In this document: positions 1 to 6,302 of the stretch, one piece after another
Layout: every line of letters starts with the position of its first letter
Numbering within the stretch: position 1 is the stretch's first letter
From: Halobacteriales archaeon
GTDB taxonomy: Archaea; Halobacteriota; Halobacteria; Halobacteriales; Hikarchaeaceae
NCBI GenBank assembly: GCA_029941175.1
Contig: JAPYRM010000027.1
Span: 1-9,660 of the forward strand
Reading direction: 5' to 3'
Length of the DNA: 9,660 nt
The notes under the pieces: generated by a model
Told to the model about the DNA's origin: nothing
The model's database searches: none
The model's input: only the letters and a program-made list of their open reading frames with translations
Program-made: the position numbers and the translations under genes

Positions 1-2007
1 GTACATAGTAGTGTAAGAAACGAGTTTTGCTCTATGGAACATTATCATTGTTACAATAATATCTATCCAAAGTCCAATTCCAACAGTGCAAAAGAAAATA
101 AGCCAAAAGAAATTAGAGACCCTGTAAGTTATAAGCATATTTGCACGAATTCCGTCATAAACAAAATATGAAACAAAAGCGGGGGCTACATAGATATAAC
201 CCAACGTACTGCCGAAAAGGAGTCCAAGAGATATAGCCCCAGCCCAACTAAATGCTACGTTTCGATCGCCTTTAATTATGCCACGTTTCTTGAGAGCGGG
301 CCACATGTAGTAGAGGACGCAAGGTAATGTTGCAACAAGACCCAACAGGGTTGCAATTTTAATTTCGAAAATGAGTGCTTCTACAGGATGAAGAGTTATA
401 ATACTAACTTCTTCGGGGCTGACTATATCTGGAAGTCGGCGAAGGAAATCGTTTTTTATTGTTCCAATCCCACCCATGTAGAGGAAGGTGAAAACGCTTA
501 CCAAGACGGTTATGAATACTCCAAAAATTCTGAAGGTTTTAGATCTCAAAGTGTCGAATAAGAAGGCGATATCATAGGCATATCCACCAATTTCTTCTTC
601 TCCAACTTCTTTCTCTGAGATTGAGCTTACAATCCCAGCTGTTGCTCGTTTAAAGGATCCCTCGAACTTTCTTTTTCTTTTCTCCTCTAACCTTTTTCTC
701 TTCATTCGGCCCCACTCCTCTTCGTCGAAATGATATAGCATATCTACAGCGCGCATTTGTTTGGCAGAGTCGACTGCTCGTAAAATGGCCTGGGCTCTTT
801 CTGCATCCCCCACTTCGATTGCTCTGGAGGCCATTGAGAGTCCTTTTTCTTCTGTCAATTGGAGGAGTGCCTCGGGCGGAGCCATTTGGAGACCTTCAAT
901 ATCGAGAGATTCTAAATCGATTGCAGTTGGGTCACCAAAGGCAATTATAGGCTCTAATTCAGGTATAGAATGATATAGCAATACTAAGATTCCAGCGATA
1001 AGACTGATTAATATAGAGAATGCAAAAGGTGGAATGAGACTAACTTGCCAAGATTGGTTAAGGAGATCTGAAGGCGTACTAGTGATATAGTTCTGGAGTG
1101 AACCCACCAAAGTGAGGATTTGAGTTACCCCGGTAGTAGATAACCAATAACTAAAAACACCAGTTATGATTATTGTAATTAAGATGATTTTGGAGTGGGT
1201 CAGTGCAGTTTTAATTATATCAATCTCATCCTTTCCCCTATGGAATGAAACGGCGATTTTTGATAAATACAAACTAAATCCGTATAAAACAACTAGAGGG
1301 GCGGCCCACATAATTTGGGTAAATGGGTCAGGTGGGGAAAATATAGCTCCGAATGCAAACATTCCTAAAACTGCGTATTTCCACTTGTCTCTGAATGTTT
1401 CGTAAGGAATGATTTCGGTGTAAGATAGAGTTGTCATAACCAGGGGCAGTTGTGCCGCGAGGCCGAACGCGAAACCAAGAACGAAAATAAATTGAGTCCA
1501 GTCTACGATAGAATATGTGGGTGAGAGACCTGCGCTTACTGCATTATAGGCCAAAAAATCAAACATTAATGGGAAAAAAATTCTGTAAGAATATCCTATG
1601 CCTCCAAAAAAGAGAAATGTGGAAAGAAGTCCCATACTAATTAATTTCCAGAGGGCTATGTCCGTTTGAGGATATATCCCGCGATCTTTGAGAGCGTCTC
1701 GAGAATAGTAGAGGAAGAATGGGATACAAAAAATAATACCGACGAGAATGCCAAGCTTAGCTTGCAGCAAGATAACATCAAAGGGTGTTAATACAATTAC
1801 ATCGGCTCCACGGGAGAGTAAATCTTGTTTTAAACTGGGCCAAACCCATAAACGCATTGCATAGATAGTAGCCAATAGGAAAACGACAAAAACTATAAAC
1901 ACGCGGCGTAGTTTCGATCTGGCAGCTGTCAACATGTCTGATGCCGTTTTCCTACCTTTATCGAATGTACGGCGGGCATCGGGGTTTATCAAATCGCTGA
2001 CACTCAT
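1..2007 (-). CDS. tatCt: Fused double TatC protein, haloarchaeal TatCt type (3' end outside the window)
   Basis: Membrane core of the twin-arginine translocase, which exports folded proteins. I translated the minus strand from the ATG at 2007; it stays open for 669 codons to the window edge, so the C-terminus is missing. The protein holds two TatC-like halves. Half 1 has a first membrane helix at about residues 36-52, further helices at about 83-102, 120-149, 170-193 and 210-247, and the TatC-type loop FSPPDPF at 223-229. Extra hydrophobic segments at about 273-288 and 324-346 lead to a long soluble linker (about 350-487) with a very basic stretch, KRKRLEEKRKRK, near 436-447. Half 2 begins near 490 and is cut after its fourth helix. 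The N-terminal AAxxxLRRVFIVF and the TPFDVILLQAKLG segment look like haloarchaeal TatCt as I remember it. Neither half keeps the ELxxRL glutamate or the HERR-type glutamate of canonical TatC. It is divergent from the single TatC at 2124. No Shine-Dalgarno precedes the start. Confidence 0.9.
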   Translation of the reverse strand, partial: MSVSDLINPDARRTFDKGRKTASDMLTAARSKLRRVFIVFVVFLLATIYAMRLWVWPSLKQDLLSRGADVIVLTPFDVILLQAKLGILVGIIFCIPFFLYYSRDALKDRGIYPQTDIALWKLISMGLLSTFLFFGGIGYSYRIFFPLMFDFLAYNAVSAGLSPTYSIVDWTQFIFVLGFAFGLAAQLPLVMTTLSYTEIIPYETFRDKWKYAVLGMFAFGAIFSPPDPFTQIMWAAPLVVLYGFSLYLSKIAVSFHRGKDEIDIIKTALTHSKIILITIIITGVFSYWLSTTGVTQILTLVGSLQNYITSTPSDLLNQSWQVSLIPPFAFSILISLIAGILVLLYHSIPELEPIIAFGDPTAIDLESLDIEGLQMAPPEALLQLTEEKGLSMASRAIEVGDAERAQAILRAVDSAKQMRAVDMLYHFDEEEWGRMKRKRLEEKRKRKFEGSFKRATAGIVSSISEKEVGEEEIGGYAYDIAFLFDTLRSKTFRIFGVFITVLVSVFTFLYMGGIGTIKNDFLRRLPDIVSPEEVSIITLHPVEALIFEIKIATLLGLVATLPCVLYYMWPALKKRGIIKGDRNVAFSWAGAISLGLLFGSTLGYIYVAPAFVSYFVYDGIRANMLITYRVSNFFWLIFFCTVGIGLWIDIIVTMIMFHRAKLVSYTTMY

Positions 2008-2123
2008 CTTATTGTGATATTTTCTTTCTTGAGCACAACCTTATCGGTGTGCACCTCTACAAAAAGATCTATACCAGTTACCTCGCTTAAGGATCGTGTA
2101 GATGGACAAGTTCCTTTAACGAA
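2008..2123. promoter_or_regulatory. Divergent promoter region between the two tatC genes
   Basis: This 116-bp gap must hold the promoters of both tatC genes. On the plus strand an A-rich stretch followed by a TATA-like run (about 2061-2074, AAAAAGATCTATAC) lies some 50-60 bp before the ATG at 2124. On the minus strand AAAATATC lies close to the ATG at 2007, too near to be a standard TATA box for a leadered transcript. Neither gene has a clear Shine-Dalgarno, so short-leader or leaderless transcripts are plausible. Element positions are a guess. Confidence 0.35.
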
Positions 2124-3062
2124 ATGAAATTAATAGACATACCTGGTATTGGGAAAATTAAAGCCCAAGCGCTTGAAGATGCGGGTTTCGGTACTATTGA
2201 GGAGTTGCAAGCTGCAAATGAGAACGATCTCTCTGTCGTTTCGGGCATTGGTGAAGACCTTGCTTCGAGGATTAAAGATGCGGTTCAAGATGTGGCACAA
2301 GGAGATATTACACGGGGAAAATTCATTGGTGAGGAAAAAGGACCAAAGGGCGATAGAGAGTTGCCGATAGTAGATCACATAGGAGAATTGATAAAAAGAT
2401 TGGCGGTAGTGATGGGAGTTGCAGCATTAGTTAGTGTTATTACATTTCCTTTTGCAGATACGGTTATTAATTTCTTATGGGACTCTATACTTCCAGTAAG
2501 TGAAGTTACAAGACCTAGGTTGTATGGCATATTGGAACTCAAATTCACAGAATTTAAAGTGGCCAGTTTAGTTGGATTGATAATTGCATTGCCCATAGGG
2601 GTGTGGCAAACGTATGAATTCATGCGCCCGGGGCTCTATGAACATGAGCGTCGATATTACTTAGCTGCCATACCGACAAGCTTAGTGCTTGCGTTAGTTG
2701 GTGTTAGTTTTGCTTATTTCATAATTTTGCCTTTTATCTTTACGTATTTTTTATACTATTCAGAAGGCATAGCAACAATTGGATTTGGGTTGGGACAAAC
2801 GTTTAATCTTATATTGGTATTGATGGGATATCTAGCGATTGTATTTCAGATACCTATTTTTGTCATGCTTGCTTTATTGATGAGAATTGTGACTAGAAAA
2901 TGGTTAGTAAAAAGGAGGATTTTATTTTGGGGAGGATTCTTGGGACTTTCTTTTATTTTTAGCCCAGACCCAACAGGAATGGCCCCTTTAATTGTGGCCC
3001 TTACGATGGTAGGATTGTTTGAAGGAACGCTTTTAATAGCGAAATGGGCTGGAAAAGAATAG
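2124..3062 (+). CDS. tatC: TatC (TatCo type) with an N-terminal helix-hairpin-helix domain
   Basis: Single-unit TatC of 312 residues, the twin-arginine signal-peptide receptor in the membrane. Residues 1-58 are not part of TatC: they form a tandem helix-hairpin-helix unit with hairpins PGIGKIKAQAL (7-17) and SGIGEDLASRI (40-50), the pattern of DNA-binding HhH domains. A polar linker (59-80) leads to the TatC core, which starts at IVDHIGELIKRL (82-93), where E88 matches the glutamate of the canonical HLxELRxRL motif. GLYEHERRYY (170-179) holds E175, matching the second conserved signal-peptide-binding glutamate (E103 in E. coli). The late SPDPTG motif is the usual TatC loop before the last helix; about six membrane helices are visible. 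The start is well fixed: an in-frame stop lies at 2088-2090 with no other start codon between, and the next internal Met is inside the TatC core. It is divergent from tatCt. No tatA is seen here. Confidence 0.9.
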   Translation: MKLIDIPGIGKIKAQALEDAGFGTIEELQAANENDLSVVSGIGEDLASRIKDAVQDVAQGDITRGKFIGEEKGPKGDRELPIVDHIGELIKRLAVVMGVAALVSVITFPFADTVINFLWDSILPVSEVTRPRLYGILELKFTEFKVASLVGLIIALPIGVWQTYEFMRPGLYEHERRYYLAAIPTSLVLALVGVSFAYFIILPFIFTYFLYYSEGIATIGFGLGQTFNLILVLMGYLAIVFQIPIFVMLALLMRIVTRKWLVKRRILFWGGFLGLSFIFSPDPTGMAPLIVALTMVGLFEGTLLIAKWAGKE

Positions 3063-3074
3063 ACTCTATAATTA

Positions 3075-3149
3075 TAGCGCGAGGTGAATTTGAATCACCG
3101 GTCTCCGGGTTATGAGCCCGGCGGAATATCCTGGCTATCCTATCGCGCT
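3075..3149 (-). tRNA. Initiator tRNA-Met (anticodon CAT)
   Basis: Read on the minus strand this folds as a complete 75-nt cloverleaf. The acceptor stem is AGCGCGA paired with TCGCGCT plus discriminator A. The D-arm region is GGATAGCCAGGATATTCC. The anticodon arm CCGGG-CTCATAA-CCCGG has CAT in the loop, and the T-arm is GGTGA-TTCAAAT-TCACC. An A1-U72 first pair and three consecutive G-C pairs closing the anticodon loop are hallmarks of initiator rather than elongator tRNA-Met. CCA is not encoded. It lies 12 bp from the convergent tatC stop and downstream of larE on the same strand. There is no intron. Confidence 0.95.
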
Positions 3150-3172
3150 GCACCATAGAAACTATACGGTTG

Positions 3173-3180
3173 AAAAAAAA
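3173..3180 (-). terminator. Poly-T tract downstream of larE
   Basis: On the minus strand this is a run of eight T residues about 43 nt beyond the larE stop and 24 nt before the tRNA-Met gene. Archaeal RNA polymerase commonly terminates at such T-rich tracts without a hairpin, so it probably ends the larE transcript and separates it from the tRNA. Confidence 0.45.
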
Positions 3181-3222
3181 GGTTTCTACTGAATCGCAAG
3201 GGTTACTCTGATAAAATTCATG

Positions 3223-4053
3223 CTAAAGGTTGTTTTTTGTTGGTAGTGGATTTGCCCCTCCAATTCTATATCCAGATGGATCTATGATGACCTCATTGAA
3301 CCCTATATTTAGCAGAGCCTCTTCGGTTTTTTTTCTGAAAATAGGATCTTTTGAACGGTCCAATTCATGTTGTCCAACTTCGATTCGGGCAATTCCATTA
3401 TGATCCCTTACGCGGACTTGTGAAAATCCTAGATCGTATATAATTGATTCTGCTTGCTCTATACGCGCCAATCGTTGGGAAGTGACTAAGATTCCAGTTG
3501 GGATTCTAGAGGAGAGGCAGGCCATTGATGGTTTTTCTGCCACAGATAAATCATAAAAACGGGCTATATCACGGACTCCTTCTTTTGTTACGTCGAATTC
3601 AAGAAGGGGAGAGAAGACTTCGAGTTCTCTTATTGCGCGAAGTCCAGGTCTATGGGTCGCATTTAGATCGGAGGCATTAGTTCCATCGCACACGGTTGTG
3701 ATACCTATTTCCCTAGCAAATTCATACATTTTTTCAAATCGCATATGTTGGCAATGGTAACATCTGAAACTATCGTTGGCTACAAAATCAGAATTGTCAA
3801 GCTCTGAGAAATTGATTATTTCATGTTGGATTCCTATTTCTTCGGCAATATTAATTGAATCCAGAAGTTCGGACTTTGGAAGAGTTTCGCTTTTCGCAGT
3901 GCATGCTATTGCGTTTTCACCTAGTGCCTCGTGGGCTATTGCGGCGACGACGCTAGAATCCACACCTCCAGAAAAAGAAACTAAAACGCGATCTTTGGAG
4001 ACTAGTGCTGCTTGAATTGAATTAATCTTTTTTTCAATCAGCTTTGTTTGCAT
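3223..4053 (-). CDS. larE: LarE-type ATP-dependent sacrificial sulfur transferase (PP-loop)
   Basis: Cytoplasmic 276-residue protein of the LarE family. In lactate racemase maturation, LarE adenylylates a carboxylated nicotinic-acid-derived precursor and gives it sulfur from its own cysteine, toward the nickel-pincer cofactor. The N-terminal PP-loop SGGVDSS (residues 28-34) binds ATP pyrophosphate. CDGTNASDL (122-130) and the following RPGLRAIRELEVFSPL segment are family signatures. C179 in KPSMACLSSRIPTG matches the sacrificial cysteine (C176 of the Lactiplantibacillus enzyme). A CxxC pair lies at C98/C101. The length is typical. The ATG at 4053 leaves a short N-terminal helix before the PP-loop and is a natural start. 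No larB, larC or larA is in the window, so the substrate is uncertain; many archaea carry larE alone, and another sulfur-transfer role cannot be excluded. It reads away from cdc6 and toward the tRNA-Met. Confidence 0.85.
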   Translation of the reverse strand: MQTKLIEKKINSIQAALVSKDRVLVSFSGGVDSSVVAAIAHEALGENAIACTAKSETLPKSELLDSINIAEEIGIQHEIINFSELDNSDFVANDSFRCYHCQHMRFEKMYEFAREIGITTVCDGTNASDLNATHRPGLRAIRELEVFSPLLEFDVTKEGVRDIARFYDLSVAEKPSMACLSSRIPTGILVTSQRLARIEQAESIIYDLGFSQVRVRDHNGIARIEVGQHELDRSKDPIFRKKTEEALLNIGFNEVIIDPSGYRIGGANPLPTKNNL

Positions 4054-4092
4054 AGTATTAAATCAGAGGGATGATGTAAAAATTCATTGCCA

Positions 4093-4103
4093 TGCATTTA
4101 TAG
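4093..4103 (-). promoter_or_regulatory. TATA-box candidate for larE
   Basis: On the minus strand this reads GCTATAAATGC, centred about 45 nt before the larE ATG. That would start transcription roughly 18 nt upstream of the start codon. It is the best TATA-like element in the 120-bp gap shared with cdc6. For the plus-strand gene, AAATTATAG at 4127-4135 is a plausible separate TATA box. Confidence 0.45.
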
Positions 4104-4173
4104 CAGAGAGGGTGGATGAAAGGAGAAAATTATAGAGAATGGTTGTGTGTTTGCAGAGGAAGTTTGAAAATAG

Positions 4174-5358
4174 ATGCAAAGGTTAAATAGCCACAAGAGT
4201 GAAGTGAAAGTGATGAAGGACAGCGCTTCTAGAGATATGTTGTCTTGGGACGAATCAGTTTTTAGAAACGAGCAAATATTCGAAGTGGACCACATGCCAG
4301 AAAAGTTTGTTCACCGAGAAGATCAGAAGAATGTTTTTAAGAGTGCACTAAATCCAGTACTTAGAAAATCGAGGCCATTGAACGTATATGCTCAAGGCCC
4401 ACCTGGAACGGGGAAAACGACAGCTATTAAAATTTTATTTGATGAATTAGAGCTCTACCCAAAAATAAAAACGGTGCATATTAACTGTCAATTTGATTCT
4501 ACACGTTATTCCGTGTTTTCGCGATTGTTTGAATCGGTGTTTTCATACGAACCACCTTCCAGTGGAATTTCATTTAAGAAGCTATTTCGACAGGTTACAG
4601 AGCGTATAGTGGAAAATGATGAGACGTTGATAGTAGCGTTGGATGATGTGAATTATTTATTTTATGAGAAGGAAGCTTCAGACACACTATATTCACTATT
4701 ACGCGCTCATGAGATACAGCAAGGTGCCCGTATTGGAGTGATAATTATATCTTCGGATCCTGCTTTAGGGGTCATATCTAGGCTTGATCCTCGTGTTCAG
4801 AGTGTGTTTCGACCGGAAGAAATTTATTTCCCACCGTATGATTTTACAGAAATTGTAGATATTCTTGGGACTAGAGTCCAGAGGGGATTTTATGAAGACG
4901 TTGTTTCTGAAGATGTGTTGAATTATGTTGCTACATTAACAGCGGAAAAAGGAGATTTGAGGGTGGGTATAGATTTATTAAGACGTGCCGGTCTTAATGC
5001 GGAAAGGCGTGCATCTAGGGAGGTTATTATAGAGGATATAGACAAAGCATACGAATCTTCAAAATATATGCATCTATCACAGAGTATTCAGAGCCTCACG
5101 GATTCCGAAAAGGGGTTGCTTCATGTTTTGGTGGATTGTTCGGGCGGGAGAGCGGGTGACGTCTATGAAGTGTTCCATGAACAGACAGGGTTGGGCTATA
5201 CTAGGTACTCAGAGATAGTAAATAAGCTCGAGAAAGTTGGAGTGATAGCGGCAGCATATAAGCCAGTGAAAGGGAGAGGAAGATCTAGAGAAATAGAACT
5301 GGTGTATAAGCCAGACGCGGTAAAGGTTTACCTTGACAGGTATTCCATGAAATCATAA
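4174..5358 (+). CDS. cdc6: Orc1/Cdc6-family replication initiator, AAA+ ATPase
   Basis: Origin-recognition and MCM-loading ATPase family, 394 residues. The order is an N-terminal lead-in (DESVF near 26-30, then HRE at 47-49), the AAA+ domain, and a C-terminal winged-helix domain (about 310-390) that binds origin DNA in this family. Walker A is GPPGTGKTT (75-83). Walker B is LIVALDD (152-158), with D-D where many Orc1 proteins have D-E. The sensor 1 region reads IIISSDP. RLDPRVQSVF followed by IYFPPYDF is the conserved AAA+ block, and GDLRVGIDLLRRAG is the sensor 2 region. The LDDVNYLF and LLRAHE pattern resembles the archaeal Cdc6-2-like subgroup as I remember it, so this may be a second initiator rather than the main one. 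The start is uncertain: Met14 (4213) or Met22 would still give an intact protein. rpiA follows after 3 bp, suggesting one transcript. Confidence 0.9.
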   Translation: MQRLNSHKSEVKVMKDSASRDMLSWDESVFRNEQIFEVDHMPEKFVHREDQKNVFKSALNPVLRKSRPLNVYAQGPPGTGKTTAIKILFDELELYPKIKTVHINCQFDSTRYSVFSRLFESVFSYEPPSSGISFKKLFRQVTERIVENDETLIVALDDVNYLFYEKEASDTLYSLLRAHEIQQGARIGVIIISSDPALGVISRLDPRVQSVFRPEEIYFPPYDFTEIVDILGTRVQRGFYEDVVSEDVLNYVATLTAEKGDLRVGIDLLRRAGLNAERRASREVIIEDIDKAYESSKYMHLSQSIQSLTDSEKGLLHVLVDCSGGRAGDVYEVFHEQTGLGYTRYSEIVNKLEKVGVIAAAYKPVKGRGRSREIELVYKPDAVKVYLDRYSMKS

Positions 5359-5361
5359 GAC

Positions 5362-6084
5362 ATGAGATATACTTATGACCCGGCTAGAGATGTTTTTAGT
5401 AAATCTATTAGTGGGTCGGAGGAAGAAAAAAGATTGGCAGGAGAGAGTGCGGCTTCTATGGTCTCAGAAGGGAATATTGTGGGTCTGGGGACAGGTAGCA
5501 CGGCATTATATGCCATACAAGCACTTGGTGAAGCTGTCAAACAAGGGTTAGAGATTCAAGGGGTATCAACATCCTTCCAATCTAGTCAGTTGGCAGAAGA
5601 AGTAGGAATTCCATTGGTAAAATTATCAGGAGTAGACCGCATTGACATCGCTATTGACGGGGCAGATCAAGTTGCGGGTTTTAATTTGGTTAAAGGAGGT
5701 GGTGCGGCCCACACAAGAGAGAAAATTGTAGCTTCAGCTGCGGATAAATTCATAGTTGCGGTGGACTCTTCCAAAGTTTCAAAGGTTTTGAATAAAACAG
5801 TTCCAGTTGAAGTACTATTTTCTGCAAGGACTATTGTCTCGTCTATGATCAAAGATATGGGCGGAAATCCTGAGCTGCGGTATTCAGTTAGAAAGGATGG
5901 TCCGGTCTCGACTGAAAATGGGAACATCATTCTTGACTGTGATTTCGGGGATATAGAATCTCCATTATTATTAAGCAAAGAAATTTCAGAGATCCCAGGG
6001 GTAGTTGATCACGGCCTCTTTGTCAATATGGCAAGTGAGATCCACATCGGGAGAGGATCTAGTGTGGAAATTCAAAAAGAGTAA
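5362..6084 (+). CDS. rpiA: Ribose-5-phosphate isomerase A
   Basis: Interconverts ribose 5-phosphate and ribulose 5-phosphate, supplying ribose for nucleotides. The 240-residue cytoplasmic protein has the phosphate-binding GLGTGSTA (41-48) and STSFQSSQLAEEVGIPL (69-85). The catalytic segment IAIDGADQV has D99 and D102; K111 in VKGGG and E120 in TREK match the E. coli D81/D84/K94/E103 set. VPVEVLF and the GVVDHGLF region near the C-terminus are also typical. About 20 residues before the conserved EEKRLAGESAA helix (YTYDPARDVFSKS) are extra compared with the usual short N-terminus. The next in-frame Met (residue 33) is too late, so the ATG at 5362 is kept. It starts 3 bp after the cdc6 stop with no Shine-Dalgarno, which suggests co-transcription and possibly coupled translation. 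Confidence 0.95.
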   Translation: MRYTYDPARDVFSKSISGSEEEKRLAGESAASMVSEGNIVGLGTGSTALYAIQALGEAVKQGLEIQGVSTSFQSSQLAEEVGIPLVKLSGVDRIDIAIDGADQVAGFNLVKGGGAAHTREKIVASAADKFIVAVDSSKVSKVLNKTVPVEVLFSARTIVSSMIKDMGGNPELRYSVRKDGPVSTENGNIILDCDFGDIESPLLLSKEISEIPGVVDHGLFVNMASEIHIGRGSSVEIQKE

Positions 6085-6124
6085 GCGGAAAGTTTACGGT
6101 GTTCACGGGGAAATGTGGGTAGGC

Positions 6125-6197
6125 GGGACCATGGGTTAGCCTGGTATACTTCAGCGTTTGGGACGCTGCGACCCCGGTTCAAATCCGGGTGGTCCCA
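6125..6197 (+). tRNA. tRNA-Pro (anticodon TGG)
   Basis: Complete 73-nt cloverleaf. The acceptor stem is GGGACCA with TGGTCCC and discriminator A. The D arm contains AGCCTGGTA. The anticodon arm CAGCG-TTTGGGA-CGCTG places TGG at positions 34-36, reading CCA and, by wobble, other proline codons. The T-arm is CCCGG-TTCAAAT-CCGGG. CCA is not encoded and there is no intron. It sits 40 bp after rpiA and 105 bp before mcm, on the same strand as both. Confidence 0.96.
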
Positions 6198-6212
6198 TTA
6201 GGAATATTCTTG

Positions 6213-6237
6213 AGAGGGGTTCGGTATACCCCCTTCA
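6213..6237 (+). terminator. Small GC hairpin after tRNA-Pro, possible terminator or processing structure
   Basis: GAGGGG can pair with CCCCTTC across a loop of about ten bases (one G-U pair), 15 nt after the tRNA 3' end. No T-run follows, so it is not a bacterial-style terminator. It might shape 3' processing of the tRNA or the end of the cdc6-rpiA-tRNA transcript. Support is weak. Confidence 0.2.
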
Positions 6238-6264
6238 CTTCCACTCCGCACACTTGCTAAAGCT

Positions 6265-6287
6265 ACTTATGTAAGATAAGTTTATAA
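6265..6287 (+). promoter_or_regulatory. Promoter region of mcm with TATA-like elements
   Basis: Two overlapping candidates precede the helicase gene. CTTATGTAAG (about 6265-6274) would give a leader of only a few bases before the ATG at 6303. TTTATAA (6281-6287) is the better match by sequence, but its centre is only about 19 nt from the ATG, too close for the usual spacing. No Shine-Dalgarno is seen, so a leaderless or very short leader mRNA is likely. Confidence 0.35.
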
Positions 6288-6302
6288 TTGTCAAGTATAT
6301 AC

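Noticed and set aside
761..1405. Plus-strand reading frames at 761-973 and 1166-1405
   Set aside because: They lie antisense to the continuous tatCt frame, whose TatC motifs are clear. Their translations have no recognisable features.
2124..2300. HhH segment as a separate small gene before tatC
   Set aside because: No stop separates it from TatC, and no suitable Met lies at the start of the TatC core, so it is one protein.
4054..4173. Replication origin upstream of cdc6
   Set aside because: The gap is only 120 bp and shows no repeated ORB motifs. It is explained by two divergent promoters.
5667..5978. A 103-codon minus-strand frame inside rpiA
   Set aside because: It is antisense to the RpiA catalytic segment and has no motif or start context of its own.
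6103..6121. Origin-recognition-box-like sequence (CACGGGGAAATGTGGG) before tRNA-Pro
   Set aside because: It resembles an ORB only loosely, occurs once, and has no inverted partner or long A+T-rich unwinding element nearby. It more likely belongs to the tRNA promoter region.
6288..6302. TTG start adding MSSIY to MCM
   Set aside because: An ATG follows five codons later with a better archaeal leaderless context. The TTG overlaps the TATA-like element.
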